This document shows positions 42,631 to 50,264 of a DNA stretch of 64,000 nt, in pieces; the first letter of the stretch is position 1; the number at the start of each line of letters is the position of its first letter. This DNA comes from Oryzihumus leptocrescens. GTDB taxonomy: Bacteria > Actinomycetota > Actinomycetes > Actinomycetales > Dermatophilaceae. The notes beneath the pieces are model-generated. The model saw nothing but the letters and a program-made list of their open reading frames with translations. It searched no databases and was not told the DNA's origin. The DNA lies in assembly GCF_006716205.1 (NCBI RefSeq), contig NZ_VFOQ01000002.1, positions 124,001 to 188,000 on the forward strand. The letters are read 5' to 3'. Made by a program: the position numbers and the translations under genes.

Positions 42631-43452
42631 ATGACGACTTCCACGGGGCCCGTGTCCAGCGCCGCCGAGCGCTTCCACCAGTTGCACCAGGGTCCGATCC
42701 TGGTCCTGCCCAACGCCTGGGACGTTGCGTCGGCCCGTCTGGTCGAGGACGCCGGGGCGGCGGCTGTGGCCACGACGAGCGCCGGGCTGTCGTGGTCGTG
42801 GGGTGTCGCGGACGGCGAGGAGCTGGGTCTGGAGACGACCCTGGACCTCACCCGGCGGGTCGTGCACGCCGTCGACGTGCCGGTCACGACCGACCTCGAG
42901 GCGGGCTACGCGCACGACCTCGACGGGCTGGCCGCCAACGTCCGGGCGGTGCTCGACGCCGGTGCGGTGGGAGTCAACTTCGAGGACGGGCTGGCCGGCG
43001 GCCTGCGCCCGGTCGAGGGGCAGGTCGCCCGGATCGCGGCGGTGCGGCAGGAGGCGGGCGCGGGCCTGTACGTCAACGCCCGCACCGACACCTACCTGCG
43101 CGCCGTCGGGGCCCCCGAGGACAGGCTCGACGAGACGGTGCGCCGGGCCGAGGCCTACCTCGGGGCGGGGGCGTCGGGCATCTTCGTCCCGGGCCTCGCC
43201 GACCTCCGCATCATCGAGGCGCTGGTCGCCCGGATCCCGGCGCCGGTGAACATCCTGGTTGGTCCCGGCTCGCCGACGATCCGCGAGCTGGCGGAGGTCG
43301 GGGTCGCACGGGCGTCGGCCGGGTCCGCGATCGCGCAAGCCGTCTACGGGCACGTCCAGCGTGCGGCGGCCGAGCTGCTCGGGCCGGGCACCTACACCGA
43401 GCTCGCGGGGGCCGCGGACTACCCGACCATGAACGCGCTGCTCTCCCGCTGA
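42631..43452 (+). CDS. isocitrate lyase / PEP phosphomutase-family protein
   Basis: 273 residues from ATG 42631. The TIM-barrel family pattern is clear: ILVLPNAWDVASARLVEDAGAAAVATTSAGLSWSWG, PVTTDLEAGYA (metal-binding Asp), VGVNFEDGLAGG and LYVNARTDTYLRAVG. The isocitrate lyase signature KKCGH is absent, so it belongs to the broad PEP-mutase-like branch (2-methylisocitrate lyase-like, oxaloacetate decarboxylase or carboxyphosphonoenolpyruvate types). The substrate is not determinable. Its last 242 nt are overlapped on the other strand by the end of the FUSC reading frame. Confidence 0.88.
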   Translation: MTTSTGPVSSAAERFHQLHQGPILVLPNAWDVASARLVEDAGAAAVATTSAGLSWSWGVADGEELGLETTLDLTRRVVHAVDVPVTTDLEAGYAHDLDGLAANVRAVLDAGAVGVNFEDGLAGGLRPVEGQVARIAAVRQEAGAGLYVNARTDTYLRAVGAPEDRLDETVRRAEAYLGAGASGIFVPGLADLRIIEALVARIPAPVNILVGPGSPTIRELAEVGVARASAGSAIAQAVYGHVQRAAAELLGPGTYTELAGAADYPTMNALLSR

Positions 43453-44395
43453 GCCCGGGCCGCCAGGGGTGGCCCACGGAGAGCGCGATGGAGATGCCCA
43501 GGGCGGTGTCCACCAGCCGCCAGCCGAGCAGGGCGTCCGACTCGACCCCGCCGAGCCGCAGCAGGATGAACACCATCGGGGCCACCACCGCCGTCAGCGC
43601 CGCGTAGCTGCGGGCGGTCGCGACCGGGACGAGTGTCGCCGCCACGACGAGGACGACGCAGAGCAACGCCGTGCCGGGCCGGGGAGCGAACAGCGCCGCG
43701 GCGACCGCGACGCCGGCGAGCGTGCCGAGCCCGCGTTGCGCCGACCGGCGCGGCACGGGGGCGAGGTCGGGCTTGACCACCAGCGCGACGGTCAGCAGCA
43801 ACCAGTAGCCCCGGACCGGGTGCAGCAGCAGCGCCACCACCTCGGCCGCGGCCGCGCAGGCGGCCAGGCGCAGCCCGTCGCGGGCCGGGTGCCGGGACCG
43901 CACGGCGGTATGCCGGACGGCCGGGTCGGGCGGCGCCGTCCGCCGCCCGCGGGCCGCGAGGGCACGGCATACGGCGGAGGTGCCGGCGAGGAGCAGGACC
44001 GGGAGAGCACCGCCGACCAGCAGCGGTGCGGGCAGCCACCAGGGTCCGTGGGCAGGCATGCCCTGGCCGAGCGCGGTCATGGTGAGCAGCTGGAGCCCGG
44101 CCGCCGAGGCGCTCGGGCCGACCGTGCTGATGGCGCCGGCCACGCCGGCGACGAGCGCCGGCAGCAGGACCATCGCCACGGGCGTGCCATCGCGGGTCGC
44201 CGCCCCGGCGAGGAGGCCGAGGGCGCCGCCGAGGGCCGGCAGGAGGATGTGCCGGAGGCGGCGCGGCGTCGGGTGGGGGCGGTCGTTGGCCGAGGCATAG
44301 AGGCTGCCCACGGCCAGGGGGATGGTGAGGCCGGGGTGGTGCAGCCGCTCCCCGACAGCGAGGGCGGCGGCCATGCCGACCGCCGCCCTGAGCAT
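43211..44395 (-). CDS. FUSC-family inner-membrane protein with an unusual antisense C-terminal tail
   Basis: 394 residues from ATG 44395, 32 bp after the dehydrogenase stop. Two sets of hydrophobic helices and VRGYWLLLTVALVVKPDLAPVPRRSAQRGLGTLAGVAVAA identify a FUSC-type (aromatic-acid exporter-like) protein. Family homology should end near GISIALSVGHPW (about 43475). The open frame continues for some 85 Arg/Pro/Ser-rich residues antisense to the PEP-mutase-like gene, with composition like a non-coding shadow. Either the original stop was lost or the tail is a real extension. Confidence 0.72.
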   Translation of the reverse strand: MLRAAVGMAAALAVGERLHHPGLTIPLAVGSLYASANDRPHPTPRRLRHILLPALGGALGLLAGAATRDGTPVAMVLLPALVAGVAGAISTVGPSASAAGLQLLTMTALGQGMPAHGPWWLPAPLLVGGALPVLLLAGTSAVCRALAARGRRTAPPDPAVRHTAVRSRHPARDGLRLAACAAAAEVVALLLHPVRGYWLLLTVALVVKPDLAPVPRRSAQRGLGTLAGVAVAAALFAPRPGTALLCVVLVVAATLVPVATARSYAALTAVVAPMVFILLRLGGVESDALLGWRLVDTALGISIALSVGHPWRPGLSGRAARSWSGSPRPPRARCRCPARAARPPHAGRARRRLARSRTRPTPVRPRPPPARGSSASRDQPGCSPAPGSGRPAPR

Positions 44396-44427
44396 CGGAC
44401 CCCGCAGGGTCAGTGCTGGTCGTGGGC

Positions 44428-45213
44428 TCAGTGCGCGCTCCAGCCGCCGTCGACGACGAGGGACGTGCCGGTCATCGACGCCGCGGGAGGGCTGCACAGG
44501 AAGAGCACCATCTCGGCGATCTCCTCGGACTCGACGAGGCGCTTGAGCGCGGCCTTGTCGAGGAACACCTTCTCCAGGACCTCGTTCTCACTGATGCCGT
44601 GGGCCGCGGCCTGGTCGGCGACCTGCTTGTCCACCAACGGGGTGCGCACGTAGCCGGGGTTGACGCAGTTCGAGGTGACACCGTGGGCGGCGCCCTCGAG
44701 CGCGACCACCTTGGACAGGCCCTCGAGGCCGTGCTTGGCCGAGACGTAGGCGCTCTTGAACTCCGAGGCGCGCAGCCCGTGCACCGAGGACACGTTGATG
44801 ATGCGGCCCCAGCCCTTCTCGTACATCGAGGGCAGTGAGCGGCGGATCAGCCGGAAGGGCGCCTCGAGCATGATCCGCAGGATCTGCGAGAACTTCTCCG
44901 GGTCGAAGTCCTCGATGGGGCGCACGTGCTGGATGCCGGCGCAGTTGACGAGGATGTCGGCACTCAGGTTCAGGGCATCGAGCGCGTCGAGGTCGGACAG
45001 GTCGGCTACGACGGCGTCACCGCCGGTGATCTCCGCGACCTCGCGGACGGCCTCCTCCTTGAGGTCCACGGCGATGACGTGGGCCCCGGAGCGGGCCAGG
45101 CGAAGGGCGGTCGCCCGGCCGATGCCGCTGCCGGCGCCGGTGACGAGTGCGGTCCGCCCGGTGAGGTCGACCTGCACGGTGTCGTGCGGCTGGGCCAGTG
45201 GTGAGGTGGTCAT
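44428..45213 (-). CDS. 3-hydroxybutyrate dehydrogenase (classical SDR)
   Basis: 261 residues from ATG 45213 (AAGGAG upstream). NAD motif TGAGSGIGRATAL, NCAGIQHVRPIEDF, catalytic Ser in INVSSVHGLRAS and YVSAK (YxxxK). The segments NAGIQHV, SVHG and VDKQVADQAAAHGISENEVLEKVFLDKAALKRLVE are typical of bacterial D-3-hydroxybutyrate dehydrogenases. It interconverts 3-hydroxybutyrate and acetoacetate with NAD. The acetoacetate decarboxylase gene is 11 bp upstream, so acetoacetate is the probable shared metabolite. Confidence 0.9.
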   Translation of the reverse strand: MTTSPLAQPHDTVQVDLTGRTALVTGAGSGIGRATALRLARSGAHVIAVDLKEEAVREVAEITGGDAVVADLSDLDALDALNLSADILVNCAGIQHVRPIEDFDPEKFSQILRIMLEAPFRLIRRSLPSMYEKGWGRIINVSSVHGLRASEFKSAYVSAKHGLEGLSKVVALEGAAHGVTSNCVNPGYVRTPLVDKQVADQAAAHGISENEVLEKVFLDKAALKRLVESEEIAEMVLFLCSPPAASMTGTSLVVDGGWSAH

Positions 45214-45224
45214 GAGGGGCTCCT

Positions 45225-45962
45225 TCAGGCGGCCAGGTAGTCGTGGACGAGCTCGGCCCGGGGCAGGGCCAGGTCGGTGATGATGTGGCTGGCGCTGACG
45301 ACCTCGCGCACCGGGAGGTCGGCCAGCGGCGCCAGCGCGTGCTCGAACAGCTGGAGCCGGGCCGGGCCGACCCACGCGCCGCGGATGCTCAGGTCGTTGA
45401 TCTGCGTGCGGATGAGCTCGGCGATCCGGGGCCGGCCGTCGTATCCGGGCATGAGCTTGAGCATGTAGGTCGGCATGGCGATCTCGGCGCGGGCCGCCTC
45501 GGGGTCCATGAGCTCGTGCTTGAAGCCCATGGTGGCCGTGGCCACGCGCAGGCTGCCGTAGTCCAGCGTCCCGACGAGGGTGTCGGAGTCGGTGAACAGG
45601 CTCGGGTGCCCCAGCTTCTTGGGGTAGGCGCTGCCCTCGCGGCCGAGGGCGATGGCGGGGGCGTTGTCGAGGTACATGGAGTGGATGTAGTCCGCCTCCT
45701 CGCCCTCGTGCCGGACCCGCAGCACCTGGCCGGACTCGGTGTAGTCGCCCAGCCCGGAGCTGTCCGGCATCCGGATGACCTCGAAGCGCACGAGCGGGTC
45801 GTCGATCTCGAGCGGCTCCGGCACCACGGCGCGCATCGCGTCGAGTTCGGTGCGGTAGGTGATGTTGAGGTACTCCCGCCGGCTGAACCGGTAGGGGCCG
45901 GCAGGGTATGCCGCGCCGCCGAGCGGGGTTGAGGTGGCCTGGAGAACGTCCTGGCTTCGCAC
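45225..45962 (-). CDS. adc: acetoacetate decarboxylase
   Basis: 245 residues from GTG 45962. Family signatures include SGLGDYTESGQVLRV, Glu-rich EEADYIHSMYLDN and AYPKKLGHPSL. With this start the paired lysines fall at 115 and 116, the same numbers as the Schiff-base Lys115 and its neighbour in the Clostridium acetobutylicum enzyme. It converts acetoacetate to acetone and CO2. It is the first gene of an operon with 3-hydroxybutyrate dehydrogenase and lies divergent from a LysR regulator. Confidence 0.92.
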   Translation of the reverse strand: MRSQDVLQATSTPLGGAAYPAGPYRFSRREYLNITYRTELDAMRAVVPEPLEIDDPLVRFEVIRMPDSSGLGDYTESGQVLRVRHEGEEADYIHSMYLDNAPAIALGREGSAYPKKLGHPSLFTDSDTLVGTLDYGSLRVATATMGFKHELMDPEAARAEIAMPTYMLKLMPGYDGRPRIAELIRTQINDLSIRGAWVGPARLQLFEHALAPLADLPVREVVSASHIITDLALPRAELVHDYLAA

Positions 45963-46108
45963 TGGTGATGGTGTCCCAACGCGCGATCCGTGGGTCGACC
46001 GTGGCGGTCCTCGCGCTGTGGTGCCGTCCGGCCATCTACCTCTCCGACGTTAGGCAGCCCCGGGCCGCGAGAGAAATGCAGGTGAGCGGGGATTCATACA
46101 CTTGACGC

Positions 46109-46972
46109 ATGGATGTCGAGCTGCGCGACCTGAGGCTGTTCATGGCGCTGGTCGAGGACCCGCACTTCTCCCGGGCCGCGGCCAGTCGGCGGGTCAGCCA
46201 GCCGACCCTGACGCGGTCCCTGGCCCGGCTGGAGCGGGCGCTGGGGGTTCGGCTGGTGGAGCGGACCACGCGCAGCGTCGCGCTGACCGAGGCGGGCGAG
46301 CGGCTCAGTGCGGAGCTGGCCCAGATCCTGCCCCGCCTCGACGCGGCGGTCCGCTCGGTCAGCGCCCACCCCACGCTGCGGCTGGGGTTCACGTGGCTGC
46401 TGCCGGCCGAGCTCGTGCGCCGGCTGCTGGTGGGCTTCGAACGGACCGCCGGCGGCCGGATCGACCTGGTGCGCCGGGACGACCGCTCCGGTGGGGTGCT
46501 CAGCGGTCAGACCGACGCCGCCATCGTCTTCGGCACGGTCCGGCGCAGCGAGTCCCTGCGCGTGGTGGAGCTCGGCACGCAGTCGCGGGTTGCGGCGGTC
46601 TCGCGAGACCACCCCCTGGCCCGTCGCCGGCGGCTGCACTGGGCCGAGCTGGCCGACCACCCGCTGGTGGTCAACGCGGTCAGCGGCACCGTCGGCCCGA
46701 CGATGTGGCCGGCCTCGGCCCGGCCGGAGGTGGCGGTCAGCTGCCGGACCTACGACGAGTGGATCGCCATGGTCGCGGCCGGCCGGGGCGTCGGGGTGCT
46801 GCCCGAGTCCGCCCGGGAGCAGCCGCACCCCGGCGTGCGCTACGTGACGATCGGTGATGCGCCGCCGGTGTCGCTGCTGCTCGTCCTGCCGACCCGGGCG
46901 GCACACCCCCTCGTCGGCGCGCTTGAGGAACTGGCCGTGACGGCTGCGCGGGAGGCTCCGCCGGCGTCCTAG
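46109..46972 (+). CDS. LysR-family regulator, probably of the acetoacetate operon
   Basis: 287 residues from ATG 46109, six bases after TACACT (leaderless). An N-terminal winged HTH (LRDLRLFMALVEDPHFSRAAASRRVSQPTLTRSLARLERALGVRLVERTTRSVALTEAG) is followed by a periplasmic-binding-type effector domain. The gene is divergent from acetoacetate decarboxylase, the classic LysR layout, so it likely activates that operon in response to a ketone body or related acid. Its 3' end overlaps the HtrA-like gene by 4 nt, tail to tail. Confidence 0.92.
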   Translation: MDVELRDLRLFMALVEDPHFSRAAASRRVSQPTLTRSLARLERALGVRLVERTTRSVALTEAGERLSAELAQILPRLDAAVRSVSAHPTLRLGFTWLLPAELVRRLLVGFERTAGGRIDLVRRDDRSGGVLSGQTDAAIVFGTVRRSESLRVVELGTQSRVAAVSRDHPLARRRRLHWAELADHPLVVNAVSGTVGPTMWPASARPEVAVSCRTYDEWIAMVAAGRGVGVLPESAREQPHPGVRYVTIGDAPPVSLLLVLPTRAAHPLVGALEELAVTAAREAPPAS

Positions 46973-47886
46973 TCCGAGGTGGAGGTGGCCAGGCGGTGCA
47001 GGATCGGCGCGGCGCGCGCGATGGGGATGCCGAAGCCGATGTTCTGCGCCAGGGCCTCGCCCGAGCTCGACGCGCCCGCGGTGGTGATGCCGATGACTGC
47101 GCCGGAGGCCGACAGCAGCGGACCGCCGGAGTCGCCCGAGCTGATCGCCGCGTCGGTCTGGAGCAGGTGGCTCAGGGTCGTGCCGTTGCTGAACGAGACG
47201 GTGCGTCCGAGGGCGGAGATGATGCCGACGGTCACCGTCGGGGTCCCCTCCAGGGCAAGGGCGTTGCCGGCGGCGATGACGAAGTCGCCGACGCGCGGGT
47301 GCAGGTCGGTGGCCAGGCCCAGCGGAGGGAGGGAGGCGCCCTGCATCCGCACGACCGCCAGGTCCGCGTCCGGGTCCGAGGCGACCACGGTGGCGGCGAC
47401 GCGCGAGCCGTTGGGCAGCGTGACCGAGACGGAGCGGGCGCCGGAGACGACGTGGGCGTTGGTGGCGATGTCACCGGAGCGGTCGAAGGCGAAGCCGGTG
47501 CCGGCCACCTTGTGCGTCATCGTGCCGCCGAGGCCATCCGGGACCGTGGTGGAGACGTTCAGGGCAACGACCGAGCCGCGGATGCGCGCGGCGACGTCGG
47601 CCAGCCCGGTCATCGCGTCCCCACCCAGGCGGGCGCCCGCCTGGGCACCGGCGCGCGTGCCGTCGCCCTCGACGAGCCAGGCCACGACGCCGCCGCTGAC
47701 GCCGCCGGCGACCAGCGAGCTCACCACGACCAGGACGGACAGCCGCCGGCGCACCGGGTGGTGCTTCGGTGCGGCCGGCGGGGCCGGTGCAGGGGCCGAG
47801 GCCGGTGACGTCGGCGCCGGACCCGGTGCGTCGGGTGGCCGGTCGTCGTGGATGTCCACCGGCTCGGGCTGGAGGTCGGTGCTCAC
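46969..47886 (-). CDS. membrane-anchored trypsin-like serine protease (HtrA/DegP-like, no PDZ)
   Basis: 305 residues from GTG 47886. A Pro/Ala-rich cytoplasmic N-terminus (1-45) and one membrane segment (about 48-70) precede a chymotrypsin-fold protease with the triad H145 (TNAHVV), D175 (DADLAVV) and S253 (GDSGGP). There is no PDZ domain, unlike typical HtrA. It probably degrades or processes exported proteins under stress. A DosR-like half-match lies about 40-50 bp upstream (47924-47935). Confidence 0.9.
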   Translation of the reverse strand: MSTDLQPEPVDIHDDRPPDAPGPAPTSPASAPAPAPPAAPKHHPVRRRLSVLVVVSSLVAGGVSGGVVAWLVEGDGTRAGAQAGARLGGDAMTGLADVAARIRGSVVALNVSTTVPDGLGGTMTHKVAGTGFAFDRSGDIATNAHVVSGARSVSVTLPNGSRVAATVVASDPDADLAVVRMQGASLPPLGLATDLHPRVGDFVIAAGNALALEGTPTVTVGIISALGRTVSFSNGTTLSHLLQTDAAISSGDSGGPLLSASGAVIGITTAGASSSGEALAQNIGFGIPIARAAPILHRLATSTSD

Positions 47887-47923
47887 CCGACCAGTTCAGC
47901 GGTCGGCCCGGCCCACCTCCCGT

Positions 47924-47935
47924 GGCCTTGGTCCC
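47924..47935 (-). promoter_or_regulatory. partial DosR-box-like sequence
   Basis: On the minus strand the core reads GGGACCAAGGCC, the same core as in the stronger boxes at 22691 and 25168 but with poorer flanks (11 of 20). It precedes only the HtrA-like gene. Confidence 0.35.
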
Positions 47936-47939
47936 TCCC

Positions 47940-48776
47940 TCAGCCGGTGGTCAGGCGCAGGGCCTTGCTCACGTGCGGCCAGGCGAGCGCCCCCAGCTCC
48001 CCGTCCGCGGCGGGCGTGCCGCCGCGGGCCATCGCCTGTCCTGCGGCGACTGCGGATTCCCCGGGCAGCACGGTCCGGTGTCCCGCGTGCGGGTGCGTGA
48101 CGACCGTCGTGGCCAGCCCGTGCGCCTTGCGCCGGGCGGCGATGCTGCGGGCGAAGTCCGCCCCGGGCCAGACCTGGTCGTCCTCGCCGGCGACGAGCAC
48201 GACCTCGCCGGTGATGCGCTCGACCGGGATCGCGGCCGCCTCCGCCAGTGTCGGGTGTGCGGCGAGGCTGGCCTCGTAGCACCCGCGGAAGGCTGGCGGC
48301 GTGGTCTCCGGCTCCCAGGACTCCAGGAAGGGCACGAACGGCAGCGGTATGCCGTGCCGCGTCCAGTGCGAGGTCTGCCGGGGCTCGCCGCCGGGGCCGT
48401 CCGGGGTGACCCCCGCCCAGACCACCGGGGTCGGGGCGAAGGCGACGACGGCCTCGACCCGGGCGTCGTGGGCGGCGGTGAGCAGGGCCGCCTCGGCGCC
48501 GAAGGAGAGCCCGACCACCGCCAGCCGGTCGCACTCCGCGGCGAGCCGGTCGAGGGCCGAGGTGAACGTCTCCAGCGGCACCTCCCACGGCCCGGGCTGC
48601 TGTCCGTCGCCACCGAACCACTGGATCGACATGGCGCTGGCGCCGTGCGAGGCCAGCAGGCGGGACCGGTCGGCGTCAACCCGCCCGCTCGAGCCGGCCA
48701 GGACGAGAGCGCCCGTGCCACAGGGGTTCTCGGGTCGGACCCACACGCCGGTGGGGCTGCTCAGCTGCTCCTCCAT
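47940..48776 (-). CDS. alpha/beta hydrolase (BAAT/dienelactone-hydrolase-like)
   Basis: 278 residues from ATG 48776, seven bases after TAGCCT on the minus strand (leaderless). The nucleophile elbow is VVGLSFGAEAALL (GxSxGAE), the acid region VLVAGEDDQVWPG, and the C-terminal His region HPHAGHRTV. The order matches the C-terminal domain of bile-acid-CoA:amino-acid N-acyltransferase / acyl-CoA thioesterase proteins. Substrate unknown. One Ile uses ATA inside a GGCATAC motif. Confidence 0.85.
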   Translation of the reverse strand: MEEQLSSPTGVWVRPENPCGTGALVLAGSSGRVDADRSRLLASHGASAMSIQWFGGDGQQPGPWEVPLETFTSALDRLAAECDRLAVVGLSFGAEAALLTAAHDARVEAVVAFAPTPVVWAGVTPDGPGGEPRQTSHWTRHGIPLPFVPFLESWEPETTPPAFRGCYEASLAAHPTLAEAAAIPVERITGEVVLVAGEDDQVWPGADFARSIAARRKAHGLATTVVTHPHAGHRTVLPGESAVAAGQAMARGGTPAADGELGALAWPHVSKALRLTTG

Positions 48777-48798
48777 GCGCCCGAGGCTAGTCGGCCGC

Positions 48799-49080
48799 TC
48801 AGGGGCAGTCCGTCGGCGTCAGCGAGACGCCACCCCCGCCGGCGAGCGAGAGTGTCTGGACGAAGCACTTGCCGTTGACCGACACGATGCGGAACCTGGC
48901 CTGGGCGTGAGCGCCCTGGCCTCCGTCGTCGATGGGGTCACTCCACTGGGGCACGACCTTGGTGGTCGTCGCGGAGGCCGCGGTGGCGGCCGCGAAGGCC
49001 GGCGACACGGCATACCCCATGCTTGCCGCGGTGACCGCCGCGGCGCCAACCAACACCATGGTCCGAGCCTGCATCGACAT
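48799..49080 (-). CDS. small secreted protein of unknown function
   Basis: 93 residues from ATG 49080, with GGGGGA upstream. The signal peptide (MSMQARTMVLVGAAAVTAASMGYA) has a probable cleavage after SPAFA near residue 30. The mature part of about 60 residues has two cysteines (GKCFVQTL and PTDCP), probably a disulfide. It is divergent from the Cys-rich gene across a CsoR-like operator. No family recognised. Confidence 0.75.
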   Translation of the reverse strand: MSMQARTMVLVGAAAVTAASMGYAVSPAFAAATAASATTTKVVPQWSDPIDDGGQGAHAQARFRIVSVNGKCFVQTLSLAGGGGVSLTPTDCP

Positions 49081-49185
49081 GCAGTCCCCCTCGTTCGTCG
49101 TGGTGCCCGTGAGGCTGGCGACCCCCGGCGTCGCACCACTCACGACGCGCCCGCGGTCCGGGCCGCAGCGTGGATTCCTGGCGAT

Positions 49186-49201
49186 ATACCCCCTGGGGTA
49201 T
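49186..49201 (+). promoter_or_regulatory. second CsoR/CstR-family-like operator
   Basis: ATACCCC-CT-GGGGTAT is a perfect 7-bp dyad, close to the one before the DUF4396 gene. It lies 36 bp upstream of the Cys-rich gene and between two divergent genes. Confidence 0.65.
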
Positions 49202-49237
49202 CGTTGGTGGCACGTTTCCCGAGGAGAGGAGAGCCAC

Positions 49238-49408
49238 GTGTGCCAGCCGGCCGTGTGCAAGCAGTGTGGGAAGGCGACCTGGCGCGGGTGCGGCATGCAC
49301 GTCGACCAGGTCATGGCGGGTGTGCCCAAGGCGGCGCAGTGCACGTGTGAGCGAGGCGGCGGTGGCGGCCTCGTCGGGGCGATCAAGGGGCTCTTCGGTC
49401 GGGGCTGA
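49238..49408 (+). CDS. small Cys-rich protein under a CsoR-like operator
   Basis: 56 residues from GTG 49238 with a strong GAGGAGAGGAG site. Six cysteines fall in the first 37 residues (MCQPAVCKQCGKATWRGCG, then AQCTC), with one His in GCGMHVDQVMAGVP. The tail is Gly-rich and basic. Small Cys/His proteins of this kind could bind copper, zinc or persulfide. The operator supports a metal or sulfur response. I know no established function. Confidence 0.75.
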   Translation: MCQPAVCKQCGKATWRGCGMHVDQVMAGVPKAAQCTCERGGGGGLVGAIKGLFGRG

Positions 49409-49430
49409 CCCCGGCCCGGCGCTCGTGGCG

Positions 49431-49658
49431 TCAGAGGCCTTCGGGGGACCGGTCCCGACGCCGGGCCACCAGGTCGGTCACCCGTTGCCGCGGCGACCGG
49501 TAGGCCACCTCGTCGTTCGGGCCGTGCCCGGCCAGGCGGTTGCCGAAGGAGTCACCGTCGCGGGTCTGGCTGCGGAATGCGAGCAGCCGGGCGATGTGCG
49601 CGCAGAAGAGCAGCATCAGCACCAGGAAGATGACTGTGTAGACCACGCTGAGCCACAT
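49431..49658 (-). CDS. small single-pass membrane protein
   Basis: 75 residues from ATG 49658, with GGAGG upstream. A hydrophobic helix (residues 2-24, WLSVVYTVIFLVLMLLFCAHIA) is followed by a basic cytoplasmic tail (QTRDGDSFGNRLAG, RQRVTDLVARRRDRSPEGL). Function unknown. Confidence rests on the ribosome site and composition. Confidence 0.65.
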   Translation of the reverse strand: MWLSVVYTVIFLVLMLLFCAHIARLLAFRSQTRDGDSFGNRLAGHGPNDEVAYRSPRQRVTDLVARRRDRSPEGL

Positions 49659-49778
49659 GCCCCCACCTCCACTATGGCCGGCGCGGCGGCCGGTCTGCGT
49701 CTCATTGAACGCCCTGCGCGGCGGGAGCGCCACGGATTCGCCCTGAGAAGGCGCCCGCTCCCGCGCCGGTCGAGCTGG

Positions 49779-50126
49779 TCACGACCCCCGGCAGTCGACC
49801 AGCACGACCTGCCGTGATCCCGCGCCGCCGACCTCGACGCCGACCTCGGCAAAGCGGACCACCTTCCGGCTGCCAGCGGGGACCTGCACGCAGTCCGGCC
49901 ACCCGCCGTCGTGCACGCTCCCGTTCCTGTCGATCCACTGCGGCACCGAGTCACGGAACCCGTAGGTCCAGCCGCCCACGGGAAGGCTGACGACGTGGTC
50001 GCCCACGTAGGCGCGCGCGGTGTGCCAGGTCGCCTGGGTGGCATGCGCCTCCCCCAGGAGGTAGCCGCCGGCGCCACTGGCGATGGCGAGGCCTGCCAGT
50101 GCTGCCGCCATTGTCCGCCGCTTCAT
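49779..50126 (-). CDS. exported or membrane-anchored protein of unknown function
   Basis: 115 residues from ATG 50126 with GGAGAGGGG upstream. A basic N-terminus and hydrophobic stretch (MKRRTMAAALAGLAIASGAGGYLLG) form a signal sequence or anchor. The remaining about 85 residues are beta-rich with two cysteines (WPDCVQVP and LVDCRGS) that could form a disulfide. No domain recognised. Confidence 0.7.
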   Translation of the reverse strand: MKRRTMAAALAGLAIASGAGGYLLGEAHATQATWHTARAYVGDHVVSLPVGGWTYGFRDSVPQWIDRNGSVHDGGWPDCVQVPAGSRKVVRFAEVGVEVGGAGSRQVVLVDCRGS

Positions 50127-50264
50127 GAGTGCCCCTCTCCGACGTGTGGTGACGTCCCTCTCGGAAGTATGCGCACTGAGCACCGCTCCGGGGCGCGATC
50201 CGCGCGAACCTGCTCGGGGCCGTCGGAGCACATGCCCCGGGGCGGCGACGCGGCCGGGAAGGGG

